54,452 nucleotides of DNA, taken from contig JACPCV010000004.1 of the NCBI GenBank assembly GCA_016184345.1, positions 1 to 54,452 of the forward strand, in the 5' to 3' direction. Shown here piece after piece: positions 8,275-16,180 of the stretch; position 1 is the first letter of the stretch, and each line of letters starts with the position of its first letter. This DNA is from Candidatus Woesearchaeota archaeon. GTDB lineage: Archaea > Nanobdellota > Nanobdellia > Woesearchaeales > UBA10216. The notes below the pieces were generated by a model, which did not search any database, was not told the origin of the DNA, and saw nothing but the letters and a program-made list of their open reading frames with translations. A program made the translations under genes and the position numbers.

Positions 8275-8763
8275 ATGGCAAACGCGAAAAACAATGAAAT
8301 TGAAAAGCCTGCAAAGGAGAAGGCTAAAGAAATCAGCAGCAGCCAGAATAAGAAAGACGAACTCTTAAAGGACAAGTACGCAGAGCTGAGGCTGGCGTCT
8401 GTGCAGATAAAGCAGCTGCAGCAGCAGCTTGAAGCGCTTGACGAGAAACGGCAGGAACTGGGTAACGCAATCACAAGCCTTGACGAGCTGAAAGGCTCGC
8501 AGAAAAAGGCAAAGATGCTCGCACCGGTAACAGAAGGCATGTTCATAAGCGCAACACTGGACAGCAGCGAAGAGCTCATCGTAAACGTCGGAGGAAACGT
8601 CTGCGTCAGGAAAACGGTTGAAGAGGCAAAGGGCATGCTGAAAGAAAAGCAGCAGGAAATTTCGGGATACCAGGAAAGCATGCTTGAGGAGCTCAACAAG
8701 CTCACAGACCAGGCAGCCGGCCTTGAAGCAGAGCTCGGCCAGATGCTGCAGGACAAGGAGTAG
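8275..8763 (+). CDS. pfdA: prefoldin alpha subunit
   Basis: 162 aa. Two long coiled-coil helices flank a central beta hairpin (MLAPVTEGMFISATLDSSEE, VNVGGNVCV), the prefoldin alpha fold; the hexamer holds unfolded proteins. The start was set at 8275 (ANAKNNEIEK) because a TATA box (CTTTAAAA, about 8242-8249) precedes it; the upstream open frame overlaps prs. It is followed after five nt by ftsY, a common archaeal order. Confidence 0.9.
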   Translation: MANAKNNEIEKPAKEKAKEISSSQNKKDELLKDKYAELRLASVQIKQLQQQLEALDEKRQELGNAITSLDELKGSQKKAKMLAPVTEGMFISATLDSSEELIVNVGGNVCVRKTVEEAKGMLKEKQQEISGYQESMLEELNKLTDQAAGLEAELGQMLQDKE

Positions 8764-8768
8764 CCGCC

Positions 8769-9959
8769 ATGTTCGGATTTCTCAAGAAAAAGCTCGGCGA
8801 AGTAATAAGCAAGTTCTCGGAGAAGGTTAAGGAAGAGCCAAAGGCAGTTGCGGAAATAAAAGAGCCTGAAAAGCCGAAGCTGGAAGCTGCAAAACCAGCT
8901 GCTGCTGAAGCGAAAGCCGAGGCAAAAAAAGAAGCTCCTGTTGCAGCAGTACAGGAAAAGGAAAAAGCGGAAGAACGGGTTCAACTAGCCGCCCCTGCTG
9001 CAAAGGCCGAGGCCAGGAAAGAGGAGATTAAACCTCAAGCTGCAGACTATGAACAGCCCAAGAAAAAAGGCCTCTTTGAGAAAATCACTGGCACAATCAC
9101 GGAAGCAGTTACCACTGCGAAAATTTCCGAGGAAAAGTTCGAGCAGATGTTCTCGGACATGGAGATGACTCTGCTTGAGAACAACGCCGCAGTGGAAGTG
9201 ATTGGCAAGATAAAAGCCGACCTGAAACAAGCCCTGGTTGACAAGCCCCTGCCAAGGGGAAAGATTGAGGAAGCCATAAGGAAAACACTCAGGGGCAGCA
9301 TAGAAGGGCTGTTCGCATCAGGCTATGACTTTAAAGGGAGCATAAAGAAGCTCGCAGCAGAGAAAAAACCTTACAAGGTAATGTTTGTAGGAATAAACGG
9401 CTCAGGCAAAACGACAACGATAGCAAAGATGACGAAGATGCTGCAGGACGAAAAGCTCAAAGTAGTAATCGCGGCAGCAGACACGTTCAGGGCAGCAGCA
9501 ATACACCAGCTCCAGGAGCACGCTGACAAGCTGGGAGTGAAGCTGATAAAGCACGACTACGGCGCCGACCCTGCGGCAGTTGCATTTGACGCAATAAAAT
9601 ACGCAGAAGCGCACGGCATTGACATCGTGCTCATTGACACTGCAGGAAGGCTGCACTCAAACGTAAACCTTGTTGACGAGATGAAGAAAATTGCAAGGGT
9701 CGCAAAGCCGGACATGAAGGTATTTGTAGGGGAAAGCATAACGGGGAATGACTGCGTTGAGCAGGCAAGGAGCTTCAACGAGGCAATAGGCATTGACGGC
9801 ATAATATTGTCAAAGGCTGACATTGACGAGAAGGGCGGGGCGGCCATATCAGTAAGCTACATCACCCAGAAGCCAATACTCTTCCTGGGAACAGGGCAGG
9901 GGTACGGCGACCTAGAGCAATTTAATGCAGATGCGATTGTTGAGCAGCTGGGACTTTGA
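8769..9959 (+). CDS. ftsY: signal recognition particle receptor FtsY
   Basis: 396 aa. An N-terminal amphipathic segment (MFGFLKKKLGEVISKF) and an Ala/Lys/Glu-rich linker (about 20-95) precede the NG domain. G1 is GINGSGKTT (209-217), then DTFRAAA, DTAGR and SKAD. The GTPase docks the SRP-ribosome complex at the membrane. Co-transcribed with pfdA; it ends three nt from the convergent helicase gene. Confidence 0.96.
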   Translation: MFGFLKKKLGEVISKFSEKVKEEPKAVAEIKEPEKPKLEAAKPAAAEAKAEAKKEAPVAAVQEKEKAEERVQLAAPAAKAEARKEEIKPQAADYEQPKKKGLFEKITGTITEAVTTAKISEEKFEQMFSDMEMTLLENNAAVEVIGKIKADLKQALVDKPLPRGKIEEAIRKTLRGSIEGLFASGYDFKGSIKKLAAEKKPYKVMFVGINGSGKTTTIAKMTKMLQDEKLKVVIAAADTFRAAAIHQLQEHADKLGVKLIKHDYGADPAAVAFDAIKYAEAHGIDIVLIDTAGRLHSNVNLVDEMKKIARVAKPDMKVFVGESITGNDCVEQARSFNEAIGIDGIILSKADIDEKGGAAISVSYITQKPILFLGTGQGYGDLEQFNADAIVEQLGL

Positions 9960-9961
9960 AC

Positions 9962-10630
9962 TCATTTCTTAAACCTTATTACTCCCTCACGGTAAACTCC
10001 CTGGTGAAGCTTCACAGGCCGCCAGCTGTCCATCACAAGTCCGGCACCAAGCCAGTCTGCAAGCTCCTTCGGGTTTCCTATAGTAGCGGACAAGCCGAGA
10101 AGCTGGGCTTTCGGAAGCATCTGCCTCAGCATCGTGATGAGGATTTCCAAGGTTGGGCCGCGGCCGGGGTCATTCAGCAGGTGGATTTCGTCAATAATTA
10201 TGACTGCTACGGACATTATCCAGGGCGCGTGGTGGCGAATCAGGGAGTCAAGCTTCTCAGCAGTGCAAATGATGAGGTCGTAATCAGCAAGGTAGGAGTC
10301 TGAAGAGTCAAAATCACCTATGGACAGGGCAACCTTGAGAAAGGAGCCGTAGCGCTTCTTGAAATCGTTATGCTTTTCGCTGGCAAGCGCTTTCAACGGG
10401 ACAACGTAAACAGCTTTGCCACGGCGGTTAAGAATAGCTGAAACAGCAGCTAACTCCGCGATTAATGTTTTGCCTGATGCAGTCGGGGTGCATACAAGAA
10501 GGTTCTTTCCATCAAGAAGCCCGGCATCAACCGCCTTGACCTGCGCAGGCCTCAGCTCTGAAACACCAGCAGCCGCAATAGCTTCGTGCAATTTGTGGGG
10601 GATTTTATCCTTAATCATATCAATATGCAT
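9962..10630 (-). CDS. truncated Hel308/Ski2-like helicase (first RecA domain only)
   Basis: 222 aa. Contains only the N-terminal RecA-like domain of Hel308: Q-motif-like ELRPAQVKAV, Walker A CTPTASGKT, PLKALASEK, TAEKLDSL, DEIH in IIIDEIHLLND, and SAT in GLSATIGNP. It stops after RPVKLHQGVYREG, where full proteins (about 700 aa) continue with the second RecA, winged-helix and ratchet domains. With no second RecA domain it should not unwind DNA by itself. Either a remnant or a protein that works in trans. The TATA box is about 30 nt upstream (leaderless). Confidence 0.75.
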   Translation of the reverse strand: MHIDMIKDKIPHKLHEAIAAAGVSELRPAQVKAVDAGLLDGKNLLVCTPTASGKTLIAELAAVSAILNRRGKAVYVVPLKALASEKHNDFKKRYGSFLKVALSIGDFDSSDSYLADYDLIICTAEKLDSLIRHHAPWIMSVAVIIIDEIHLLNDPGRGPTLEILITMLRQMLPKAQLLGLSATIGNPKELADWLGAGLVMDSWRPVKLHQGVYREGVIRFKK

Positions 10631-10699
10631 AGCTGCTGCAGTAAGGGAAGAGGTTTAAAATTGTTTGCAGGAATCCGGAAAGTCTGAAAGCATTTCATA

Positions 10700-10793
10700 A
10701 AATAGCCAAATTTACGAAAGAATTCCTACAGAAGCCAGAGGTTAAGCGGACTCATCGGAAAATTTACTGAAAAACGGCAGAAAGGCATAAAAA
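10700..10793. repeat. dispersed repeat, copy 2 (diverged)
   Basis: Shares CCAAATTTACGAAA and the tail CTGAAAAACGGCAGAAAGGCATAA with the copies at 6294 and 12123. Like copy 1 it lies immediately upstream of a toxin-antitoxin promoter. Confidence 0.55.
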
Positions 10794-10831
10794 GCTTGAC
10801 ACAAATAAAGACAGTAAAGTTTAAATAGCCA

Positions 10832-10851
10832 ATTATAATTTATTATAATTT
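10832..10851 (+). promoter_or_regulatory. tandem 10-bp repeat at vapB start
   Basis: ATTATAATTT occurs twice in tandem and ends at the base before the ATG at 10852. TTTAAATA lies at 10820-10827. The repeat covers the expected transcript start, so it is a candidate AbrB-type operator, or part of a TATA-rich promoter. Confidence 0.5.
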
Positions 10852-11082
10852 ATGGCTGAGCTGTTCAAGGCAAAGGTGAGAAAGGTGGGAGATTCACTTG
10901 GCTTTTTAATACCAAAAGAAATAGCAGATAAGGAAAGCATAAAGGAAGGAGAAGAGGTAGAAGTGGGCATTTTGAAACGGAGAAAGCTGGATGCGCTGCT
11001 AAAAAAATTGATGGGCTCTGCAAAAGGAGCCGGACCTTTTGAAAGGGACAGGGAAGACCGGCTGGACAGGGAAGGCTACTGA
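10852..11082 (+). CDS. vapB: AbrB/SpoVT-type antitoxin (VapB)
   Basis: 76 aa. N-terminal swapped-hairpin AbrB domain (KAKVRKVGDSLGFLIPKEIA, EGEEVEVGIL) and a C-terminal toxin-binding tail rich in Arg/Asp. One nt separates its stop from the PIN toxin start. Nearly leaderless promoter. Confidence 0.85.
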   Translation: MAELFKAKVRKVGDSLGFLIPKEIADKESIKEGEEVEVGILKRRKLDALLKKLMGSAKGAGPFERDREDRLDREGY

Positions 11083-11083
11083 A

Positions 11084-11461
11084 ATGATTTTTGATACTTC
11101 TGCATGGGTAGAAATTTTTGAAGGCACTGAGAAAAGCAGATACGCCGCAGATGTGCTGCGAAAAAATGATTGCTTTACCAGCATTGTCACGGTTGCAGAA
11201 ACAGCCGAATGGTGCGCAAAAAAGGGGCTACGGCACAAAACCAGCGAGTATATTGAGCTTATTAAAACCGGCTCACGGCTTTTAGGATTGGATGAAAGCA
11301 TAAGCAGAATGGCAGGCGAACTCAACAGGGAAAGGAAAAAAGCAGGCATAAAGTGGGGGATGATAGACTCAATCATAGTTGCAACAGCGCAGGTTTACGG
11401 CCTGAAGGTGCTGACAAAAGACAATGCGTTCAGGGACTTGCAGGATGCGGAAGTATTATAG
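11084..11461 (+). CDS. vapC: PIN-domain toxin VapC
   Basis: 125 aa. PIN nuclease acidic residues are visible: D4 (IFDTSAWVE), E39 (VAETAEW), D95 (MIDSIIVA) and D113 (TKDNAF). These toxins cleave tRNA or rRNA. The start was placed at 11084, one nt after the vapB stop, because the PIN fold begins there. Confidence 0.88.
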   Translation: MIFDTSAWVEIFEGTEKSRYAADVLRKNDCFTSIVTVAETAEWCAKKGLRHKTSEYIELIKTGSRLLGLDESISRMAGELNRERKKAGIKWGMIDSIIVATAQVYGLKVLTKDNAFRDLQDAEVL

Positions 11462-11520
11462 CGAATAATCGCCTGATTGTTTGCAAAAGGATTATAAACT
11501 AAAAAAGAAGTTTATTTAAT

Positions 11521-11937
11521 ATGGGAAAATGCGATTTATGTGAGGGGAATGCTTCCTGGATGGGCTGTAAGAACTGTGGGTTAAGATCAATAAAACAGAA
11601 AAAGGATTGTTATGAATTTGTGTTTAAACGGAAAAAAATAACTTTACCTGCGGAGAAAGATATTTCTTTAGAAGATTTTATTAAAAAAAATAAAGAAACC
11701 ATCCTTAATTCAATTGAAGAAGAGAAAATGGCTGCTGTTGGTTATTTTAAGGGAAGAATGTGCCCATTTACTCAAGTTAAAGTTGGCGGGACTAAAGCAG
11801 CCACACTCGCTTTTACCGGAGCTTCAATGAACGAATTTACTTGGACACATAGCGAATGTTTGCAAAAATATTGTGCTATATGGGATATAAAAAATAAACA
11901 ATGTTCTATAATGACAATTGCTAAAAAACTACAATAA
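11521..11937 (+). CDS. hypothetical protein with N-terminal zinc finger
   Basis: 138 aa. Cys pairs CDLC and CKNC (residues 4-7 and 16-19) make a probable zinc ribbon; the rest (VGYFKGRMCPFTQVKVGG, WTHSECLQKYC) is not a family I recognise. A TATA-like TTATAAA about 30 nt upstream suggests a leaderless mRNA. The gene is markedly AT-rich compared with its neighbours, suggesting acquisition. Confidence 0.6.
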   Translation: MGKCDLCEGNASWMGCKNCGLRSIKQKKDCYEFVFKRKKITLPAEKDISLEDFIKKNKETILNSIEEEKMAAVGYFKGRMCPFTQVKVGGTKAATLAFTGASMNEFTWTHSECLQKYCAIWDIKNKQCSIMTIAKKLQ

Positions 11938-12278
11938 CCAAAACCTTTTTACCTTCCACTCTTTCAGATAGCACTGTTATCACCACCCATAACCGCAATC
12001 CTTCTCTTCGGACGGAGGATAGAAATAAAAAAAGAAAAAAGCATAGCTGGTAATGCTTAAACTATTCCCAGTAGTCTTAAGCAGTAATAAGCAGAGCTTA
12101 TTAATAAACTTTACTAAAAATCCCGGCAAAATAATTCGGCTTTCCCGCAAAATTTACGAAAATTTGGCCAAAAAGCGCAAGAAAAAAGCAAGAAACCAAA
12201 ACTTCTGCAGCTATACTGAAAGATTTCCGGAAAAACAGCCGAAAGGCATAAGAAAAAAGTTTATTCCATAGCTAGTGT
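11938..12278. other. gap holding repeat copy 3
   Basis: A 72-codon open frame at 12053-12271 runs through the repeat but is rich in Lys and rare composition and has no start signal, so it is not annotated. The rest is AT-rich sequence upstream of a tRNA gene. Confidence 0.5.
12123..12255. repeat. dispersed repeat, copy 3
   Basis: 12128-12172 is identical over 45 nt to 6299-6343; the similarity continues in patches to CCGAAAGGCATAAG. The copy ends about 25 nt before the tRNA. Confidence 0.7.
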
Positions 12279-12388
12279 GCCGGGAAAGCACAAGCTGGTC
12301 GTGCGCTCGTTTGAAAAACGAGTGACTACCCCAGTAGTCCTGCGGGTTCAAAACCTGTCCTAGGCAAGTAAAGATCCCGCTCCCTGCG
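12279..12388 (+). tRNA. class II tRNA (Ser-like), anticodon loop reads GAA, T-loop intron
   Basis: Acceptor GCCGGGA/TCCCTGC (one C-T mismatch), D stem GCAC/GTGC, anticodon stem CTCGT/ACGAG, long variable arm GACTAC-CCCA-GTAGTC, and T stem GCGGG/CCCGC. The base after the acceptor is G, as in archaeal tRNA-Ser; the class II arm also fits Ser. The T loop is interrupted by 22 nt (12353-12374); removal gives the canonical TTCAAAT. The anticodon loop TTGAAAA would place GAA at 34-36, a Phe anticodon. Position 8 is A rather than U. It may be a functional Ser tRNA with an odd loop or a decayed gene. Confidence 0.65.
12353..12374 (+). other. putative BHB intron in tRNA T loop
   Basis: T-stem GCGGG/CCCGC is the outer helix, TTCA/TAAA (one C-A mismatch) the central helix, AAA and GAT the 3-nt bulges, and CCTGTC/GGCAAG an imperfect inner helix. 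Cutting after the second bulge base on each side joins TTCAAA to T, a perfect T loop. Confidence 0.6.
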
Positions 12389-12403
12389 CACTATTTCAAA
12401 TTG

Positions 12404-14401
12404 CTAAAAAAGATGGTAGCTCACAATCAATGTTGCAGCCAGCAGCGCAATCGTATTCAGCACCTTGATAAGCGGATTTAATGCTGGACCGGAAGTGTCC
12501 TTGAAGGGATCTCCTACGGTGTCGCCGACAACTGCTGCCTTGTGGGCATCACTGCCTTTTCCGCCAAGGTTGCCGGCTTCAATGTACTTCTTTGCATTGT
12601 CCCAGGCAGCTCCGGATGTGGTCATCGTGATTGCCAGAAGCAGGCCAGCTACTATGGCACCTGCAAGCAGGCCGCCAAGGGCCTCAGGGCCAAGCACAAA
12701 GCCAATAATTAGCGGAGCGGCAACTGCTATTATGCCTGGAAGCACGAGTTCCTTCATTGCTGCCTTTGTGCTTATGTCAACGCACCTCGCATAGTCAGGC
12801 TTGGCCTTGCCTTTCATCAGGCCGGGAATTTCCTTAAATTGGCGCCGGACTTCAGCAACCATTCCCATGGCAGCGTTGCTCACCGCCCTCATTGTCAGTG
12901 AAGAAAAAATGAAAGGCAACAGCCCACCCACGAAGAGGCCGACAACAACCTTCACATCAAAAATGTTAATTACAGTAATTTTTGTAATGTCACCGTAAGC
13001 TGCAAACAGCGACAAGGCTGCAAGGCCTGCAGAGCCAATGGCAAACCCCTTGGTAACTGCCTTTGTAGTGTTGCCAACAGCATCCAGCGGGTCTGTGATT
13101 TTCCTTACCGAGTCAGGCATCTTGCTCATCTCGGCAATTCCGCCGGCATTATCGGTTATCGGGCCGTAAGCGTCAACTGCAACTATGATAGCTGTCATGG
13201 CAAGCATTGCTGTAGCAGCGATTGCAACGCCGTAAAAACCCCCTCCAAAAGTGAAGGCGAGGAACGCGCCTACAACAATGGCGAGGACAGGCACCAGCGT
13301 GCTCTCCATTCCCTTGGCAACGCCCATTATAATTACTGTTGCAGAGCCTGTGCTTGCAGAGTTTGCAATCTGCCTCACCGGCTTCCTGCTGGTGGACGTG
13401 TAATATTCTGTCACATAGCCAATAATTACAGTAACAGCAAGGCCGACAAGAGCGGAGATGAAGTACCTGTAGTGGTCAAACATGAGCCTGTTGACAATGA
13501 AAAAGCCAACAGCAGAAAGCCCCGCACTGACAAGGATGCCATTGTTTAGAGCAGGCCAGATTTTACCTGCAGTAGAGGCTTTCACGAAAAGGCTGCCAAT
13601 GACAGAAGCCAGGATGGCAACAGCTGCCAGGACAAGCGGCAGGACAAGCTCTGATGCCGAACCGCCAAAGGCTGTCCATGCGAGAAGCATTGCGGCTATA
13701 ATCGTTACAGTGTAAGACTCGAAGAGGTCAGCAGCCATGCCGGCACAGTCGCCAACATTATCACCGACGTTATCAGCGATTACTGCCGGGTTTCTGGGGT
13801 CGTCTTCAGGAATGTTCTTTTCAACCTTGCCGACAAGGTCAGCGCCAACATCAGCGCCCTTGGTGTAGATGCCGCCACCGACCCTTGCAAAAAGGCTGAT
13901 AAGGCTGGCGCCAAAGCCGAAGCCGATGAGAAGGTTGGGATCTTTCAGGATTAAGTAAAGCACGCTGACGCCTAGGAGACCAAGACCAGCTACTGCAAAG
14001 CCGGTGACAGAGCCGCCCTTGAAAGCAACATTAAAAGCGTCTTTCAAACTCCTTGTTGCCGCCTGCGCTGTCCTCACGTTAGCCCTGACCGACACCATCA
14101 TGCCAATATAGCCAGCCAATGCCGAAAGGAACGCGCCAAGCACAAACGCAGCAGCCAGCACGTACGATTTCAGCACAACAGCAATTACAACAGCCAGAAT
14201 AGCGGTAATAATTGCAACTGTCTTGTACTGCCTGTTAAGGTAAGCAACAGCACCCTCCCTGATGGCTGAAGCAATTCGCTGCATGGCCTCATTCCCAGAG
14301 TCCTGCCTGAGAACCTTCATCGTAGACAAAAGGGCAAACAGCAACGCAACAATGCTGCCGGCAAACGCGAGAACATACAAAACTGACACGCTAACTGCCA
14401 T
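12404..14401 (-). CDS. hppA: membrane-bound proton-translocating pyrophosphatase
   Basis: 665 aa, about 16 membrane helices. Hydrolyses PPi and pumps ions. The catalytic loop is GGIYTKGADVGADLVGKVE followed by the DNVGDNVGDCAG acidic motif; a second acidic motif is in TDNAGGIAEM and a third in GDTVGDPFKDTSGP. GNTTKA (Lys instead of Ala at the determinant site) is the signature of the potassium-independent H+ type. A minus-strand TATA box (TTTTATAAAA, about 14424-14433) lies about 25 nt before the start, so the mRNA is leaderless. Confidence 0.95.
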   Translation of the reverse strand: MAVSVSVLYVLAFAGSIVALLFALLSTMKVLRQDSGNEAMQRIASAIREGAVAYLNRQYKTVAIITAILAVVIAVVLKSYVLAAAFVLGAFLSALAGYIGMMVSVRANVRTAQAATRSLKDAFNVAFKGGSVTGFAVAGLGLLGVSVLYLILKDPNLLIGFGFGASLISLFARVGGGIYTKGADVGADLVGKVEKNIPEDDPRNPAVIADNVGDNVGDCAGMAADLFESYTVTIIAAMLLAWTAFGGSASELVLPLVLAAVAILASVIGSLFVKASTAGKIWPALNNGILVSAGLSAVGFFIVNRLMFDHYRYFISALVGLAVTVIIGYVTEYYTSTSRKPVRQIANSASTGSATVIIMGVAKGMESTLVPVLAIVVGAFLAFTFGGGFYGVAIAATAMLAMTAIIVAVDAYGPITDNAGGIAEMSKMPDSVRKITDPLDAVGNTTKAVTKGFAIGSAGLAALSLFAAYGDITKITVINIFDVKVVVGLFVGGLLPFIFSSLTMRAVSNAAMGMVAEVRRQFKEIPGLMKGKAKPDYARCVDISTKAAMKELVLPGIIAVAAPLIIGFVLGPEALGGLLAGAIVAGLLLAITMTTSGAAWDNAKKYIEAGNLGGKGSDAHKAAVVGDTVGDPFKDTSGPALNPLIKVLNTIALLAATLIVSYHLF

Positions 14402-14434
14402 AATGATACCACCTCACGACCCTTTTTATAAAAT

Positions 14435-14474
14435 GTTGGCGGAGAGCCAACAGTCTTCGTCTATAAGACGAAGA
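14435..14474. repeat. double hairpin upstream of hppA
   Basis: GTTGGC-ggaga-GCCAAC, two bases, TCTTCGTC-tataa-GACGAAGA, then AAGGTTCGATCCAAAA. Same two-hairpin layout and same T-loop-like tail (GGTTCRATCCAAAA) as the element in the prs leader. It lies just upstream of the hppA TATA box. Confidence 0.65.
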
Positions 14475-14535
14475 AAGGTTCGATCCAAAAAATGACAATC
14501 TCAACCCGCAGCAGAAAGGGCTTATTTAAAGGTTT

Positions 14536-14877
14536 CTAATCGGAGATTCGGTAGGCTGCAGCAGTTACAGCTTCACCTTCTATCAGCTTTATGCCCTCTT
14601 CCAACGGGACAAGGCAGCCGCCCTTCCAACCGATTAGACCTATATTCAATGCCCGTTGAGCCTTTTCAGCAGGAGTCTTCACTCCTAATTCAGGGTGGCG
14701 GTAAAGATATGATGCCAAATCAGCCAGTGATGAAAAACGCGGCGGCGTGGCTTCAGAAGCAGTAGTAGATCCTCCAACAGCTTTAACCAATGCTACATAC
14801 TGCGGCATTGTTTTTGCCGCAATAGACAGGTGATGATTATAAGGCGTTGAATTATAATAACCTGGGCGATGTACCAT
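14536..14877 (-). CDS. hypothetical protein
   Basis: 113 aa from the ATG at 14877; an upstream TTG at 14892 is possible. Begins MVHRPGYYNSTPYNHH and contains RFSSLADLASYLYRHPELGV. No membrane segment and no family recognised. It follows apgM on the same strand within about 20 nt, so it is probably the third gene of the eno-apgM unit. Confidence 0.5.
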   Translation of the reverse strand: MVHRPGYYNSTPYNHHLSIAAKTMPQYVALVKAVGGSTTASEATPPRFSSLADLASYLYRHPELGVKTPAEKAQRALNIGLIGWKGGCLVPLEEGIKLIEGEAVTAAAYRISD

Positions 14878-14899
14878 TTTAACCACTCTCAATCAAAGA

Positions 14900-16180
14900 T
14901 TAAAGAAGCGAAATGACCTTATTCATAAAGTTATTGCCTTTTATCGTGCCAAAGCCGCCGTTCCGGCAGTAGCTCTCGCCAAAGCGCTCAACAAAATCTG
15001 ATTTGATCCTGCCCCCGCTGAGGATGAACGGCACAGGGTCGGCAGAGTGGCCCTTCATCCCGCAAGGGGTAGCATGGTCTGCTGTCACGACAATCACTGT
15101 ATTTGCCGTTTTTTGATTGACCTTTTTGGAAAAAAGGTCATGCAGCAGCGGCTGGAAGAAAAACTTGTCAGCTTCCTCAATGCACTGCTTCTTCCCGTTA
15201 TAATCCCCGTCGTGCCCGAACAGGTCAGGGCCCTTGATGTGAATATATAGGCAGTCAAACTTCTTCAATGCAGCAAGGGTTTTCTCAATACGGACTTTGT
15301 AATCTGATGCTGTGAATGTAGGCAGCGGGAGCTTCACAACCTCCATCCCGGCAAGCCCTCCAATGCCTATTTCCAGTGGCATGTCTGCAAGGAGCGCCCA
15401 CTTCCTGCCGTATTTCTTGGAGAGATTATATAGAGGGGGAAGCTTGTTACCGGCATCGCGACAGATAACGGTGTTAGCTGGCAGCAAACCTCTTTTGCTG
15501 CGGCGAATGTTCACGGGGTGCTTTTCCATCACTGCGAACGCTTTTTCAGTGAATTCATTAATTAGCTGTGCAGACCTTTTTGCTGCTGCTGTGCTGTCAA
15601 GAGGAGCTGCCAGCTTCACCTTTTTTTCAAAGCTGCTCAACGCATGGGGAATGCCATTGCGGACCTCGTAAGCAGGGTCAGTATTTGTGATGCTGGCGGA
15701 AAGCTTCTTCCTGTCCTTAATCACCAGCACTCCGCGATGTGCAACCGAAGCGTAAAATTTGAAAGCGGCTTTTGCCAGCCTGACTTTATTATTTATTGCT
15801 GCCGCCAATGATGCTGCTTCCCTGCTGGTCAGTGTGCGGCCTGCCCTCCTGTCCAGGAGATTCCGGCCATCAGATGTTGTTGCAAAGTTGCACCGCAACG
15901 CGAGCATTCCAGGCTTGAACTTCACGCCAGTCCCAACGCCCTCAAGCGGACCCCTGCCCGTGTAATACTTGTGAGGGTCGTAGCCGAGAAGCGTGAGCAC
16001 AGCAGCATCAGACTCAGGAGCAACGCCTTCAATGACACGAAGCATGCCCCCGCTTCCTTTGGCTGCGAGGCTGTCAAGCGCAGGCGTGCATGCTGCTTCC
16101 AGAGGGGTTTTGCCGCCAAACTCAGCTATTGGCCTGTCGGCCAGGCCGTCCATCACGACAAAGATGAGTTTAGAGGCCAT
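14900..16180 (-). CDS. apgM: 2,3-bisphosphoglycerate-independent phosphoglycerate mutase (archaeal)
   Basis: 426 aa. Interconverts 3- and 2-phosphoglycerate. Alkaline-phosphatase-fold metal sites are visible in VVMDGLADRP, HIKGPDLFGHDGD and VVTADHATPCGMKGHS. The start at 16180 has GGAGGG upstream and overlaps the enolase stop by 11 nt, so the two enzymes of consecutive steps are coupled. A T-type palindromic repeat lies inside (15109-15141) and encodes DLFSKKVNQK in the loop before the VVTADH motif, a probable small insertion. Confidence 0.93.
   Translation of the reverse strand: MASKLIFVVMDGLADRPIAEFGGKTPLEAACTPALDSLAAKGSGGMLRVIEGVAPESDAAVLTLLGYDPHKYYTGRGPLEGVGTGVKFKPGMLALRCNFATTSDGRNLLDRRAGRTLTSREAASLAAAINNKVRLAKAAFKFYASVAHRGVLVIKDRKKLSASITNTDPAYEVRNGIPHALSSFEKKVKLAAPLDSTAAAKRSAQLINEFTEKAFAVMEKHPVNIRRSKRGLLPANTVICRDAGNKLPPLYNLSKKYGRKWALLADMPLEIGIGGLAGMEVVKLPLPTFTASDYKVRIEKTLAALKKFDCLYIHIKGPDLFGHDGDYNGKKQCIEEADKFFFQPLLHDLFSKKVNQKTANTVIVVTADHATPCGMKGHSADPVPFILSGGRIKSDFVERFGESYCRNGGFGTIKGNNFMNKVISLL
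15109..15141. repeat. T-type palindromic repeat inside apgM
   Basis: TTTTTTGAT followed by TGACCTTTTT-gga-AAAAAGGTCA. The copy at 53062-53094 differs only in the three-base loop. The hairpin is a perfect 10 bp and is translated as part of apgM. Confidence 0.75.

Noticed and set aside
12053..12271. 72-codon open frame through dispersed repeat copy 3
   Set aside because: No ribosome binding site; copy 1 closes the same frame with a stop soon after the shared 45 nt, and copy 2 is not readable. More likely non-coding or decayed.
14435..14474. Intrinsic terminator between hppA and the upstream region
   Set aside because: No T tract follows either hairpin in the sense of transcription, and it lies upstream of the hppA promoter. 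The tail matches the prs element instead.
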